Assembly (NCBI GenBank): GCA_035656335.1 | Contig: DASRSS010000220.1 | Location: forward strand, 1 to 28,030 | Origin: DASRSS01 sp035656335 | GTDB lineage: Bacteria; Actinomycetota; Actinomycetes; Mycobacteriales; Jatrophihabitantaceae | Direction: 5' to 3' | Length of the DNA stretch: 28,030 bases | Part shown: piece by piece, positions 1 through 7,173 of the stretch | Layout of the letters: the number at the start of each line of letters is the position of its first letter | Position numbering within the stretch: position 1 is the stretch's first letter | Translations under genes and position numbers: made by a program | The notes under the pieces: generated by a model | The model's database searches: none | Told to the model about the DNA's origin: nothing | Seen by the model: only the letters and a program-made list of their open reading frames with translations

Positions 1-405
1 CCGGCGACGCAAACCGCGCCCGTCCACTCCCCCTCGCCCAGCCGCCCGGCAGCCAACACGCACGTTCCCGCGGCGCCGTGTTCCGGCGCGGCTCCATGCG
101 CCGTCGCAGGGGACGGCGGGATCGCGGCAGCCCTGGACGCCGCCCGGCAGGCGCGCGGCTCGGCACCCGTCCACGCGAGCGTCTCCGCGCTCGCCCAGGA
201 GTGCGCGGCCAGCGGCGGCGCACAGTGCGCGGGCCAGTACGCCGTCCAGACGGCCACCGCGCAGAGCGGGCGGCAGGCGGTCGCGGCGCTGGCCGCGTCC
301 CCGGACAACGCCTGGCTGTTCGCACCGGCTACGGCCGCGCTGCAGGTCGGTTGGGCATACCTGCCGGACCTGAGGGAATACGTGGTCGCGCTGCTTGCCC
401 AGTAG
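1..405 (+). CDS. Secreted/cell-surface protein with CAP-like C-terminal part (5' end outside window)
   Basis: The reading frame is open from base 1 and ends at TAG 403-405, leaving the last 134 residues. It begins in a Pro/Ser/Thr/Ala-rich linker. A compact domain follows, starting PCSGAAPC, then GDGGIAAALDAAR, a second Cys pair (C-x7-C) and a hydrophobic end QVGWAYL. The same order occurs in the next gene (481-1137): PC-x5-C, GDGG, a Cys pair and VGWAY. The two are therefore tandem paralogs. The pattern of an Ala-rich helix followed by a Cys pair resembles the start of a CAP/SCP domain, but the match is weak and is my inference. Any signal or membrane anchor would lie upstream of the window. 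Function is unknown; an extracytoplasmic location is inferred from the paralog. Confidence 0.6.
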   Translation, partial: PATQTAPVHSPSPSRPAANTHVPAAPCSGAAPCAVAGDGGIAAALDAARQARGSAPVHASVSALAQECAASGGAQCAGQYAVQTATAQSGRQAVAALAASPDNAWLFAPATAALQVGWAYLPDLREYVVALLAQ

Positions 406-480
406 GTCCGCGCGCCGGCGAGAACGTAGGCTGGACAAAACTGCCAGAGACGACATCTTCGCCAACCCGTGGAGCTGCCC

Positions 481-1137
481 GTGACCGAGCTGCCCGATCC
501 ACTGGAGCTGACGGCGGACGACGAGGACGAGTCCGGCGCGTCCCGCCGCCACGCGCTCTGGGCGCTGGTCGTGCTCGGTTGCCTGGCGCTGATCGTCGGC
601 TGCCTCATGGTGCTGCTCGGCGGCGGCGGCAAGACCCGGCACGCGGCGAACATCCTGCCGCCGGTGCCGACGCAGTCCACCTCGCCGCACTCGTCCGTCG
701 GCGCCGAGAGCACGTCGCGCGGCCCGCACTCGAGCGCCTCGTCACAGGACACGACCTCCACGTCCGCGGCGCCGACCGGCTCGTCCGGCGCGGTGCGGCA
801 CGGCGACCCGTGCCCGTCCTCGTCGACCTGCGTGGTTGACGGTGACGGCGGCGCCCTCGCGGCGGTGAACGCGTACCGCACCAGCCACGGGCTGTCAGCC
901 GTGAACGGCGGGGTGAGCCCGAACGCCCAGACCTGCGCGCAGAACAAGGGCAGCGGGCCGACCTGCGTGCCGCACTACGCCTGGACGTCACTGCCGGTCC
1001 AGAACGGTGCCAAGGCGGTCGCCAAGATCGCCGCATTCGGCAGCGACTGGCTGCTGGACCGCAGCACGCAGACGGTGTCCGTCGGCTGGGCCTACGTCGG
1101 CGGCCAGTACGAATGCGTCCTGCTCAAGGCCCCGTGA
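481..1137 (+). CDS. Membrane-anchored extracytoplasmic protein with CAP-like domain
   Basis: This 218-residue protein has an acidic cytoplasmic start, a single membrane segment at about residues 25-47 preceded by SRRH, a Ser/Thr/Pro-rich stalk at about 62-106, and a C-terminal domain of about 110 residues with Cys111, 117, 152, 162 and 212. The arrangement predicts an inside-N, outside-C anchored protein whose cysteines could form disulfides. The segment GGALAAVNAYRTSHGL looks like the first helix of CAP/SCP domains, but the domain is shorter than usual and no catalytic-type His/Glu set is clear. GTG 481 is preferred because GGAG lies 6 nt upstream; GTG 469 in the same frame has no visible ribosome site. 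The gene is a tandem paralog of the partial gene ending at 405. No enzymatic role is claimed. Confidence 0.7.
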   Translation: MTELPDPLELTADDEDESGASRRHALWALVVLGCLALIVGCLMVLLGGGGKTRHAANILPPVPTQSTSPHSSVGAESTSRGPHSSASSQDTTSTSAAPTGSSGAVRHGDPCPSSSTCVVDGDGGALAAVNAYRTSHGLSAVNGGVSPNAQTCAQNKGSGPTCVPHYAWTSLPVQNGAKAVAKIAAFGSDWLLDRSTQTVSVGWAYVGGQYECVLLKAP

Positions 1138-1147
1138 CGCGCCCGAA

Positions 1148-1166
1148 GTAGCACGTCACCTGCTAC
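1148..1166. promoter_or_regulatory. Inverted repeat upstream of the toxin-antitoxin operon
   Basis: GTAGCA (1148-1153) and TGCTAC (1161-1166) are perfect arms around a 7-nt spacer, ending 10 bases before the antitoxin ATG. Type II antitoxins usually repress their own promoter through such palindromes, so this is a candidate operator. It is also just downstream of the previous stop codon and is followed by ATTTTC, so a short terminator hairpin is the alternative reading. Confidence 0.45.
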
Positions 1167-1176
1167 ATTTTCAAAG

Positions 1177-1440
1177 ATGGAGCGGATCGGCATTCGGGAA
1201 CTGCGTCAGCACGCGAGCCGCTACGTGGAGCGGGTGAAGCGCGGCGAGACGGTCGAGGTCACCGAACGTGGACGCCTCGTCGCGATGCTGGTTCCGCCGC
1301 AGCCTGCGCGCGCCGCGCGCGAACGGCTAGTCGCAGCGGGCCAGCTGGTTCCGGCGGCCGAGCCCCTTCGCCTTCCCAGGCGGGTCAAGGCGGATGTCTC
1401 GACCGATGACGCCCTCACCGAGTTGCGCAGCGACCGGTGA
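1177..1440 (+). CDS. vapB: Type II antitoxin, Phd/YefM (VapB) family
   Basis: An 87-residue protein. Its first 45 residues have the classic Phd/YefM fold signature: a GIRELRQHASRYVERVKRG helix-turn region, then VEVTERGRLVAMLVP, the strand that ends the DNA-binding domain. The remaining tail is basic and less ordered, as expected for the part that wraps around and inhibits the toxin. The stop codon overlaps the toxin start in a GTGA, the translational coupling usual for antitoxin-first pairs. Known role of the family: neutralises the cognate PIN toxin and represses the operon. A palindrome lies just upstream (1148-1166). The start ATG is the first in the frame; no strong ribosome site is visible. 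Confidence 0.9.
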   Translation: MERIGIRELRQHASRYVERVKRGETVEVTERGRLVAMLVPPQPARAARERLVAAGQLVPAAEPLRLPRRVKADVSTDDALTELRSDR

Positions 1441-1844
1441 TCTACCTCGACTCGTCCGCGTTGCTGAAGCTGTTGTTCGAGGAGACCGAGAGCGCGAGCC
1501 TGGAAGCATGGCTCGCCGAGCGGGCCGAACTCGCGGCGATCAGCAGCGAGTTGGTCAAGGCCGAGGTGCCCAGGGCTGCTCGGCGTCTGAATGCCTCCAG
1601 CGTCCCTGAGGCGCGGATGCTTGTGTCGCAGGTGGACCTGATACCGCTCCGCGGTGCCGTCGTCGAGGCGGCCGCCGAGGTTGGCGACGCCACACTCCGC
1701 ACGTTGGACGCTATCCACCTGGCAAGCGCGCTGTCGGTGCGGGCGGAGCTCACCGACTTCGTCGCCTACGACCATCGGCTGCTAGCGGCAGCGCGAGCAG
1801 CCAGGCTGCCGGCGATCTCGCCGGGTGCGGCGGCCGCAGGCTAG
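1437..1844 (+). CDS. vapC: PIN-domain ribonuclease toxin (VapC)
   Basis: 135 residues, the normal size for VapC. The four acidic residues of the PIN active site are visible: Asp5 in YLDSSALLKL, Glu43 in ELVKAEV, Asp91 in RTLDAIHLASAL and Asp112 in VAYDHRLL. These bind Mg/Mn and cleave RNA, in VapC typically tRNA or rRNA. The GTG start overlaps the antitoxin stop by 4 nt. All active-site residues are intact, so the toxin should be functional. It runs convergently with hsaB, only 9 bases away, and therefore sits at the 3' end of the hsa operon, where M. tuberculosis carries the arylamine N-acetyltransferase gene nat. Confidence 0.93.
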   Translation: MIYLDSSALLKLLFEETESASLEAWLAERAELAAISSELVKAEVPRAARRLNASSVPEARMLVSQVDLIPLRGAVVEAAAEVGDATLRTLDAIHLASALSVRAELTDFVAYDHRLLAAARAARLPAISPGAAAAG

Positions 1845-1853
1845 CGGCGCGCG

Positions 1854-2402
1854 TCAGAACCAGTCGTCGGCGCGCGACCAGGTGATCAGGTTGTCCAGGA
1901 TCCCGGGCGTCGGCTCCGCGGGTTCGGTGACCGTGTAGGCGCCCCGGTAGAACAGCAGCGGACGCGCGTCCTGATGCTCGCCGAGTGCGTTCACCCGGCC
2001 CACCACGATCCAGTGGTCGCCGCCGTCGAGCACGTTCTCCACCGAGCAGTCCAGCCAGGTCAGCACACCGTCCAGCACGGGCGCACCGGACGGCGCCGGC
2101 GTCCAGCCGACCGCGGCGAACTTGTCCGACCCGGCGCGCCCGAAGACCATGCTGACGTCGCGCTGGTCGTGCGCCAGAACGTTCGCGCTGAAGTGCCCGG
2201 CCGCCTCGATCAGCGGCCAGGTGCGCGAGGACTTGCCCGGGCAGAACAGCACCAGCGGCGGGTCGAGCGACAGAGCGGCGAACGACTGGCAGGCGAACCC
2301 CACCGGCTCGTCCCCGCCCATGGCCGCGATCACCGTGACCCCGGTGCAGAAGTGCCCGAGGGTCCGGCGGAAGTGGCCCGGGTCGATCGCAGCAGCCGTC
2401 AT
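1854..2402 (-). CDS. hsaB: Flavin reductase component HsaB of 3-HSA hydroxylase
   Basis: A 182-residue protein of the HpaC/HsaB flavin reductase family. Motifs include FRRTLGHFCTGVTVIAA at the N-terminus, SFAALSLDPPLVLFCP in the flavin-binding fold and GDHWIVVGRV near the end. It reduces FMN with NAD(P)H and passes the free reduced flavin to HsaA, which hydroxylates the phenolic secosteroid 3-HSA to the catechol 3,4-DHSA. ATG 2402 was chosen because it gives the conserved short N-terminus; the frame continues upstream but only as unrelated arginine-rich sequence overlapping hsaC. It is the last gene of hsaA-hsaD-hsaC-hsaB, 4 nt after the hsaC stop, the same order as Rv3570c-Rv3567c of M. tuberculosis. 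Confidence 0.95.
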   Translation of the reverse strand: MTAAAIDPGHFRRTLGHFCTGVTVIAAMGGDEPVGFACQSFAALSLDPPLVLFCPGKSSRTWPLIEAAGHFSANVLAHDQRDVSMVFGRAGSDKFAAVGWTPAPSGAPVLDGVLTWLDCSVENVLDGGDHWIVVGRVNALGEHQDARPLLFYRGAYTVTEPAEPTPGILDNLITWSRADDWF

Positions 2403-2406
2403 CGCA

Positions 2407-3312
2407 TTACTTGTACTGCGCGCCCAGGGTGAAGTCGTGGCCCCACAGGCTGACCGCCGTGCTCTCGCGCGCGATCCAGGTCTCGTCCTCGACCTGGCGG
2501 CCCTCGCAGCCGAACTCGACGTCGAAGCCACCGGGCGTCTTCATGTAGAAGGACAGCATCAGGTCGTTGACGTGCCGGCCCAGCGTCGCGGACATCGGCA
2601 CCTTGCGGCGCAGCGCGCGGTCCAGGCACAGCCCGACGTCGTCGGCCTGCTCGACCTCGATCATCAGGTGCACGATGCCGGACGGTGTCGGCATCGGCAG
2701 GAACGCCAGGCTGTGGTGGCGCGGGTTGCAGCCGAAGAAGCGCAGCCACGCCGGCGGGTCGCCCGCCGCCCGGCCGACCGCCTGCGGGGGCAGGCGCATC
2801 GAGTCGCGCAGCCGGAAGCCGAGCACGTCGCGGTAGAAGCGCAGCGCCGCCTCGTCGTCCTTGCACGAGAGCACCACGTGGCCCAGGCCCTGCTCGCCGG
2901 TCACGAACCGGTGGCCGTACGGGCTCACCACCCGCCGGTGCTGCAGCGCCACGCCGTGGAACACCTCCTGGGTGTTGCCGGACGGGTCCTCGAAGCTGAT
3001 CAACTCGACGACGCGGCGGTCGGCGAGCTCGTCGGCGGTGCCCTCCTTGTACGGCACGCCCGCGGCCTCGAGCCGGTCGCGCACGTCCTGCAGCTCGGCC
3101 GCGTTCGCGGTCTCCCAGCCGGTGGCCGACAGCCCGTCGCGCTCCCCCGGCACGATCACGAGCCGCGCCGGGAAGTCGTCCATGCGCAGGTACAGCGCCC
3201 CCTCGACCGTGCCCGAGCCCTCGACCATGCCGAGTACCTTCAGCCCGTAGTCGCGCCACGCGGGGACGTCCGTCGCATCGATGCGCAGGTACCCCAGTGA
3301 TCGGATCGCCAT
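2407..3312 (-). CDS. hsaC: Iron-dependent extradiol dioxygenase HsaC
   Basis: 301 residues, a two-domain type I extradiol dioxygenase. The iron ligands are visible as His145 (GLGHVVL), His215 (IVHLMIE) and Glu266 (FDVEFGCEG). The catalytic His200 (NPRHHSLAF) and Tyr256 (LSFYMKTPGG) of the BphC family are also present. The enzyme cleaves the catechol ring of 3,4-DHSA between C4 and C5 (meta cleavage) to give 4,9-DSHA, the substrate of HsaD. The ATG start gives MAIRSLGYLRI, typical of the family. The gene lies 37 bases after hsaD and 4 nt before hsaB in one minus-strand operon under the divergent promoter at 5407-5647. Confidence 0.97.
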   Translation of the reverse strand: MAIRSLGYLRIDATDVPAWRDYGLKVLGMVEGSGTVEGALYLRMDDFPARLVIVPGERDGLSATGWETANAAELQDVRDRLEAAGVPYKEGTADELADRRVVELISFEDPSGNTQEVFHGVALQHRRVVSPYGHRFVTGEQGLGHVVLSCKDDEAALRFYRDVLGFRLRDSMRLPPQAVGRAAGDPPAWLRFFGCNPRHHSLAFLPMPTPSGIVHLMIEVEQADDVGLCLDRALRRKVPMSATLGRHVNDLMLSFYMKTPGGFDVEFGCEGRQVEDETWIARESTAVSLWGHDFTLGAQYK

Positions 3313-3349
3313 CGCCCTCAGTCCTCTTGGTTCTTCGCGCGAGCGCTCA

Positions 3350-4225
3350 TCACGCGTCCAGCAGGAAGTCGGCCGTCAGCCGGTTGAACTCGTCGAACTT
3401 CTCCAGCATGGCCCAGTGCCCGCAGCCGCCGAACACGTGCAGCTGCGCGCGCGGCATCAGCTTCAGCGCGACCAGCGCGCCGTCCAGCGGATTGACCCGG
3501 TCCTCGCGGCCCCACACCAGCAGCACACGCTGCCGCAGCCGGTACGCCTCGCGCCAGAGCATCGACTCCTCGTACGCGCCGGCGTTCGCGAACGACGCGC
3601 CCATCGCGCCCATCGCGCGCAGCGTCTCCGGATCGGCCGCGTACCTGAACCGCTCCTCGACCAGCTCGTCGGTGATCATCGACTGGTCGTACACGAGCGT
3701 GCGCAGGAAGTCGGCGAGCTTCTCCTTGGACGGCCCGGGCGGCGCCGCGAACGCGTACAGCTTCTTGATGCCCTCGGTCGGGTCGGTGGCGAACAGGTTC
3801 AGCCCGAGGCCGCCCGGCGCCATCAGCACCAGCCGGCCGGCCCGCTCGGGGTGGTTCAGCGCGAAGCGGACGGACGTCCCGCCGCCGAGCGAGTTGCCGA
3901 CCAGGTGCGCCTTCGGCACCTCGAGCACGTCGAGCAGCTCGGCGAGCGTGTCGGCGCTGTAGGTGAAGAACTGCTTGTCCAGCGCGGACGGCTTGCTGGA
4001 CTGCCCGAAGCAGGGCTGGTCCGGCGCGAGCACGTGGAATCGGTCGGACAGCGCGGCGAGGTTGCGGCCGAAGTTCGACCACGCCGACGCGCCCGGTCCG
4101 CCGCCGTGCAGCAGCACGACCGTGGGCAGCGACGGATCGCCCGCTTCGTGGAAGTGGATCCGCAGCCCGGACGGCAGTTCGGCGAAGCGGCTCGTCGTCT
4201 CGGCGTCGAGAGCGGGAGCGGTCAC
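3350..4225 (-). CDS. hsaD: Meta-cleavage product hydrolase HsaD
   Basis: A 291-residue alpha/beta hydrolase. The family signatures are LLHGGGPGASAWSNF near residue 38, the nucleophile elbow GNSLGG with Ser112, the acid Asp242 in WGREDRVNP and His270 in GGCGHWAMLE, a complete Ser-Asp-His triad. It hydrolyses the carbon-carbon bond of 4,9-DSHA, giving a two-ring acid (9,17-DOHNAA) and 2-hydroxyhexadienoate. The GTG start at 4225 overlaps the hsaA stop in a GTGA, so the two are translationally coupled. The same frame extends far upstream as a very long arginine-rich reading frame through hsaA; that is a GC-rich shadow and was not used. The hsaEFG genes that would process the dienoate are not in the window. 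Confidence 0.96.
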   Translation of the reverse strand: MTAPALDAETTSRFAELPSGLRIHFHEAGDPSLPTVVLLHGGGPGASAWSNFGRNLAALSDRFHVLAPDQPCFGQSSKPSALDKQFFTYSADTLAELLDVLEVPKAHLVGNSLGGGTSVRFALNHPERAGRLVLMAPGGLGLNLFATDPTEGIKKLYAFAAPPGPSKEKLADFLRTLVYDQSMITDELVEERFRYAADPETLRAMGAMGASFANAGAYEESMLWREAYRLRQRVLLVWGREDRVNPLDGALVALKLMPRAQLHVFGGCGHWAMLEKFDEFNRLTADFLLDA

Positions 4226-5406
4226 AGCCAGGCGTCCTGGACCTTCAGCCCGAGCTCGAACTGGCCGAACATGACCTGCGCCTTCTCGGGGTCGTTGATC
4301 GCGTGGACGCGGCCCGCATGCGCGTCGCGCCAGAACCGCTGGATCGGCGTGCCGGCCTTCAGCGCCCGACCGCCCGCGCTCTCGAACAGCCGGTCGATCG
4401 CGTGGATCGCCGCGCCGGTCGCGTTCACCTGGTCGCGCCGGGCACGCACCCGCACCGGCATCGGGATCTTCTCGCCGGCCGTGGCCAGCGCCAGCGCCTC
4501 GTCGATGTTGCGCTCGATCGACAGCACCGCCGCGTCGATGCTGGACGCCGCCTCGGCGATGCGCAGCTGGTTGAACGAGTCGTCCTTGGCCTTGCCGCCG
4601 GTCGAGGCACGCACCCGCTCGCGCGTCCAGTCCACGTACGACTCGTAGGCGCCGGTGGCCATGCCGATCACCGGGACCGAGATCGAGTTCGAGAACACCA
4701 TCGCGAACGGCAGCTTGTACAGCGGCGCGGTGTTCTGCTCCTGACCGGGCCCGTAGCAGCGCCCGGTGTCCATGAAGCTCAGCGTGCGGTACTCGGGGAC
4801 GAACACGTCCTGCACCACGATGTCGTTGCTGCCCGTGCCGCGCAGCCCGATCGTGTCCCAGACGTCCACGATCTCGTAGTCCGACCGCGGCAGCAGGAAC
4901 GTGCGGAAGTCCGTGGGCGAACCGTCCTCGCCGAGCACCAGCCCGCCGAGGAAGATCCACTGCGCGTGGTCGCAGCCGGACGAGAAGCTCCACCGCCCGC
5001 TGAACGTGAACCCTCCCTCGGTCGGTTTCGCGCGCCCCATCGGCGCGTACGACGACGAGATCAGCGTGCTGGACTCGACGCCCCACACCTCCTGCTGCGC
5101 CCGGTCGTCGTAGAGCCCGAGCTGCCACGGGTGGACCCCGAGCACCGAGGACACCCAGCCGGTCGAGCCGCACGCGCTCGCGATCAGCCGCACGCCGCGG
5201 TAGAAGTCGACCGGCGAGGCCTCGACGCCGCCGAAGCGGGCCGGCTGCAGCAGCCGGAAGAAGCCGCTGTCCTGCAGGGCCTTCATGTTCTCGTCCGGCA
5301 CCCGGCGCAGGTCCTCGGTCTCCTGCGCGCGCTCGCGCAGTCCGGGCAGCAGTTCGCGAACCGCGTCCAGCACTTCGCCGGCCGTGCGCGCTGGCGATAC
5401 AGTCAT
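4222..5406 (-). CDS. hsaA: 3-HSA 4-hydroxylase, oxygenase component HsaA
   Basis: 394 residues, the same length as I recall for M. tuberculosis HsaA. It belongs to the flavin-dependent group D monooxygenases, which share the acyl-CoA dehydrogenase fold. Visible blocks are FRLLQPARFGGVEA, WVSSVLGVHPWQLG, FSGRWSFSSGCDHAQW and GLRGTGSNDIVV. With reduced flavin from HsaB and O2 it hydroxylates the phenolic ring of 3-HSA at C4. ATG 5406 is preferred because a GGAGGG ribosome site lies just upstream; an in-frame GTG at 5418 would add four residues. It is the first gene of the hsa operon, divergent from kshA, with a KstR-like palindrome 55 bases upstream of the start. Confidence 0.95.
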   Translation of the reverse strand: MTVSPARTAGEVLDAVRELLPGLRERAQETEDLRRVPDENMKALQDSGFFRLLQPARFGGVEASPVDFYRGVRLIASACGSTGWVSSVLGVHPWQLGLYDDRAQQEVWGVESSTLISSSYAPMGRAKPTEGGFTFSGRWSFSSGCDHAQWIFLGGLVLGEDGSPTDFRTFLLPRSDYEIVDVWDTIGLRGTGSNDIVVQDVFVPEYRTLSFMDTGRCYGPGQEQNTAPLYKLPFAMVFSNSISVPVIGMATGAYESYVDWTRERVRASTGGKAKDDSFNQLRIAEAASSIDAAVLSIERNIDEALALATAGEKIPMPVRVRARRDQVNATGAAIHAIDRLFESAGGRALKAGTPIQRFWRDAHAGRVHAINDPEKAQVMFGQFELGLKVQDAWL

Positions 5407-5461
5407 CGGGCCCTCCACCTCTCGCCGGGCTGGCTGCGCGATGCCGCAGCCAGGGCCAGAC

Positions 5462-5475
5462 TAGAACACGTTCTC
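5462..5475. promoter_or_regulatory. KstR-type operator, hsaA side
   Basis: TAGAACACGTTCTC fits the published KstR consensus TnnAACnnGTTnnA except that the final A is C. Read on the hsa strand it is GAGAACGTGTTCTA. It lies 55 bases upstream of the hsaA ATG in the divergent hsaA/kshA promoter region. KstR is the TetR-family repressor of cholesterol catabolism, released by steroid CoA thioesters; binding here is inferred from the motif. Confidence 0.75.
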
Positions 5476-5563
5476 GCGAGTGTCCAGGAGGCGCAATCCC
5501 CGCTGACACGCCCGTAACGTGGTTCTCGCCCTTGCGAGTCGCTGGCGTATGCGCCACGATTTC

Positions 5564-5577
5564 TATAACGTGTTCTC
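5564..5577. promoter_or_regulatory. KstR-type operator, kshA side
   Basis: TATAACGTGTTCTC has both inner half sites (AAC and GTT) and the leading T of the KstR consensus; only the last position differs. It lies 70 bases upstream of the kshA ATG. Together with the palindrome at 5462-5475 it suggests that each arm of the divergent promoter has its own operator. Confidence 0.7.
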
Positions 5578-5647
5578 GTATGGCGGTCGGCCGCACCGAA
5601 GTGGACTGTGCGGACGATCCGGACGAGGGATCGGCACAGGAGGCGAC

Positions 5648-6838
5648 ATGACGCACGCAGGCACGGTTGCCGGTGACAGCGCGGACAGCGTCCGGCACAT
5701 CGACGTCGGCACCGTCCCGGAGCGCTTCGCCCGCGGCTGGCACTGCCTGGGCCTGGCCGACCAGTTCCACGACGGCAAGCCGCACGCCGTCAACGCCTTC
5801 GGCACCAAGCTCGTCGTCTTCGCCGACGGCGAGGGCAAGCTCGCCGTGCTCGACGCGTACTGCCGGCACATGGGCGGCGACCTATCGCAGGGGTCGATCA
5901 AGGACGGCAACGTCGCCTGCCCGTTCCACGACTGGCGGTGGGGCAGCAACGGCCGCTGCCAGGCGATCCCCTACTCCAAGCGCGTCCCGCTGCGGGCCCG
6001 CACCCGGGCGTGGACCACGATGGAGAAGAACGGCCAGCTGTTCGTGTGGAACGACCCGGAGGGCAACCCGCCGCAGCCGGAGGTCGAGATCCCGACCATC
6101 GAGGGCGTCGGCTCGGACGACTGGAGCGACTGGGTCTGGACCACGATGGTGATCGAGGGCTCGAACTGTCGCGAGATCATCGACAACGTCGCGGACATGG
6201 CGCACTTCTTCTACATCCACTTCGCGTTCCCGACGCACTTCAAGAACATCTTCGAGGGGCACGTCGCCACGCAGTACATGTCCTCGCGCGGCCGTCCGGA
6301 CATGGGCAAGGGCAGCCAGTACGCCGGCGAGGACAACACGCTCAAGTCCGAGGCGTCCTACTTCGGCCCGTCGTACATGATCAACTGGCTGTGGAACGAC
6401 TTCAAGGGCACCACCGTCGAGTCCGTCCTGGTGAACTGCCACTACCCGATCGACGCTAACTCGTTCGTGCTGCAGTACGGCGTCATGGTTAAGAAGCTGC
6501 CCGGCGTCGACACCGAGATGGCCAACACGATCGCGGGCAAGTTCGCCAAGAGCTTCAAGCTGGGCTTCGAGCAGGACGTCGAGATCTGGAAGAACAAGAG
6601 CCGGATCGAGAACCCGCTGCTGTGCGAGGAGGACGGACCGGTCTACCAGCTGCGCCGCTGGTACGAGCAGTTCTACGTCGACGTCGCCGACATCACCGAG
6701 GACATGACCGCCCGCTTCGAGTTCGAGGTCGACACCACCCACGCCGTGCAAGCGTGGGAGCAGGAGGTCGCCGAGAACATCGAGCGGCGCAAGGCGGCCG
6801 AAGCGGCCGGAGACAGCATCGAGGCCGGAGCCCGGTAG
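5648..6838 (+). CDS. kshA: 3-ketosteroid 9alpha-hydroxylase, oxygenase component KshA
   Basis: A 396-residue Rieske non-heme iron oxygenase. The Rieske [2Fe-2S] ligands are Cys72 and His74 (CRH) with Cys91 and His94 (CPFH). The mononuclear iron site is visible in the N-x2-D-x2-H-x4-H segment with Asp183, His186 and His191, and a later acidic ligand probably at Asp310 (QDVEIW). The enzyme hydroxylates 1,4-androstadienedione or its CoA-thioester analogues at C9; with Delta1-desaturation this makes ring B open spontaneously to 3-HSA. ATG 5648 was chosen because AGGAGG lies at 5638-5643; the frame extends upstream to 5519 through the promoter region, which is not coding. It is followed after 2 nt by a small Cys protein and then kshB. 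Confidence 0.97.
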   Translation: MTHAGTVAGDSADSVRHIDVGTVPERFARGWHCLGLADQFHDGKPHAVNAFGTKLVVFADGEGKLAVLDAYCRHMGGDLSQGSIKDGNVACPFHDWRWGSNGRCQAIPYSKRVPLRARTRAWTTMEKNGQLFVWNDPEGNPPQPEVEIPTIEGVGSDDWSDWVWTTMVIEGSNCREIIDNVADMAHFFYIHFAFPTHFKNIFEGHVATQYMSSRGRPDMGKGSQYAGEDNTLKSEASYFGPSYMINWLWNDFKGTTVESVLVNCHYPIDANSFVLQYGVMVKKLPGVDTEMANTIAGKFAKSFKLGFEQDVEIWKNKSRIENPLLCEEDGPVYQLRRWYEQFYVDVADITEDMTARFEFEVDTTHAVQAWEQEVAENIERRKAAEAAGDSIEAGAR

Positions 6839-6840
6839 CC

Positions 6841-7173
6841 ATGACCGCCGACGCACCGGCGCGGTGGTGGGCGGCCGGGACGACGGCTGCCTCCGTGCGC
6901 GCGCAGGAGACCGCCGCCGACAAGCGCCTGTACGTCGAGGTCGGCATGGTCCCGCACGCCTGCCGGGACTGCGGCACCGAGGTGCTGGTGAAGAAGAACA
7001 GCGCCAAGCACACCAGCGTCCAGTGGCGGACGGACCCGGTGGCGAGCTGCCCGGAGTTCGCCGGCGCCGTCGAGCAGGGCGTGCTCAGCGCGCAGTACCT
7101 GGGCTGCCCGCGGCTGAAGGCGTCGATCGCGGACGCGGCCGCGAGCGGTGAGCTGGTGGTCCCCGGTGACTGA
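6841..7173 (+). CDS. Small four-cysteine protein of the ksh operon (unknown function)
   Basis: A 110-residue protein starting 2 nt after the kshA stop and overlapping kshB by 8 nt, so it is almost certainly co-translated with both. It has exactly four cysteines: Cys41 and Cys44 in ACRDCGTEV, Cys70 in SCPEF and Cys89 in GCPRL. The C-x2-C plus two further CP motifs look like a single metal site, zinc or iron, but this is inference. The first 30 residues are low in structure, and the basic segment VKKNSAKHTSVQW lies between the pairs. M. tuberculosis also has an uncharacterised small gene right after kshA (Rv3527), which suggests a conserved partner; homology was not tested. Possible roles are assembly or stabilisation of the oxygenase or electron-transfer complex. 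Confidence 0.8.
   Translation: MTADAPARWWAAGTTAASVRAQETAADKRLYVEVGMVPHACRDCGTEVLVKKNSAKHTSVQWRTDPVASCPEFAGAVEQGVLSAQYLGCPRLKASIADAAASGELVVPGD

Noticed and set aside
78..839. 253-codon plus-strand frame at the left edge
   Set aside because: It crosses both real genes in another frame and is Arg/Gly-rich; frame 1 (1-405) and 481-1137 share paralogous motifs and are the coding frames.
3281..4648. 455-codon plus-strand frame over hsaD and hsaA
   Set aside because: Shadow of the hsa genes on the other strand, with no recognised motif and biased composition.
4226..5869. N-terminal extension of the hsaD frame by more than 500 codons
   Set aside because: It overlaps hsaA and the divergent promoter and reads as Arg/Gly-rich shadow sequence; the GTG at 4225 gives the normal HsaD length.
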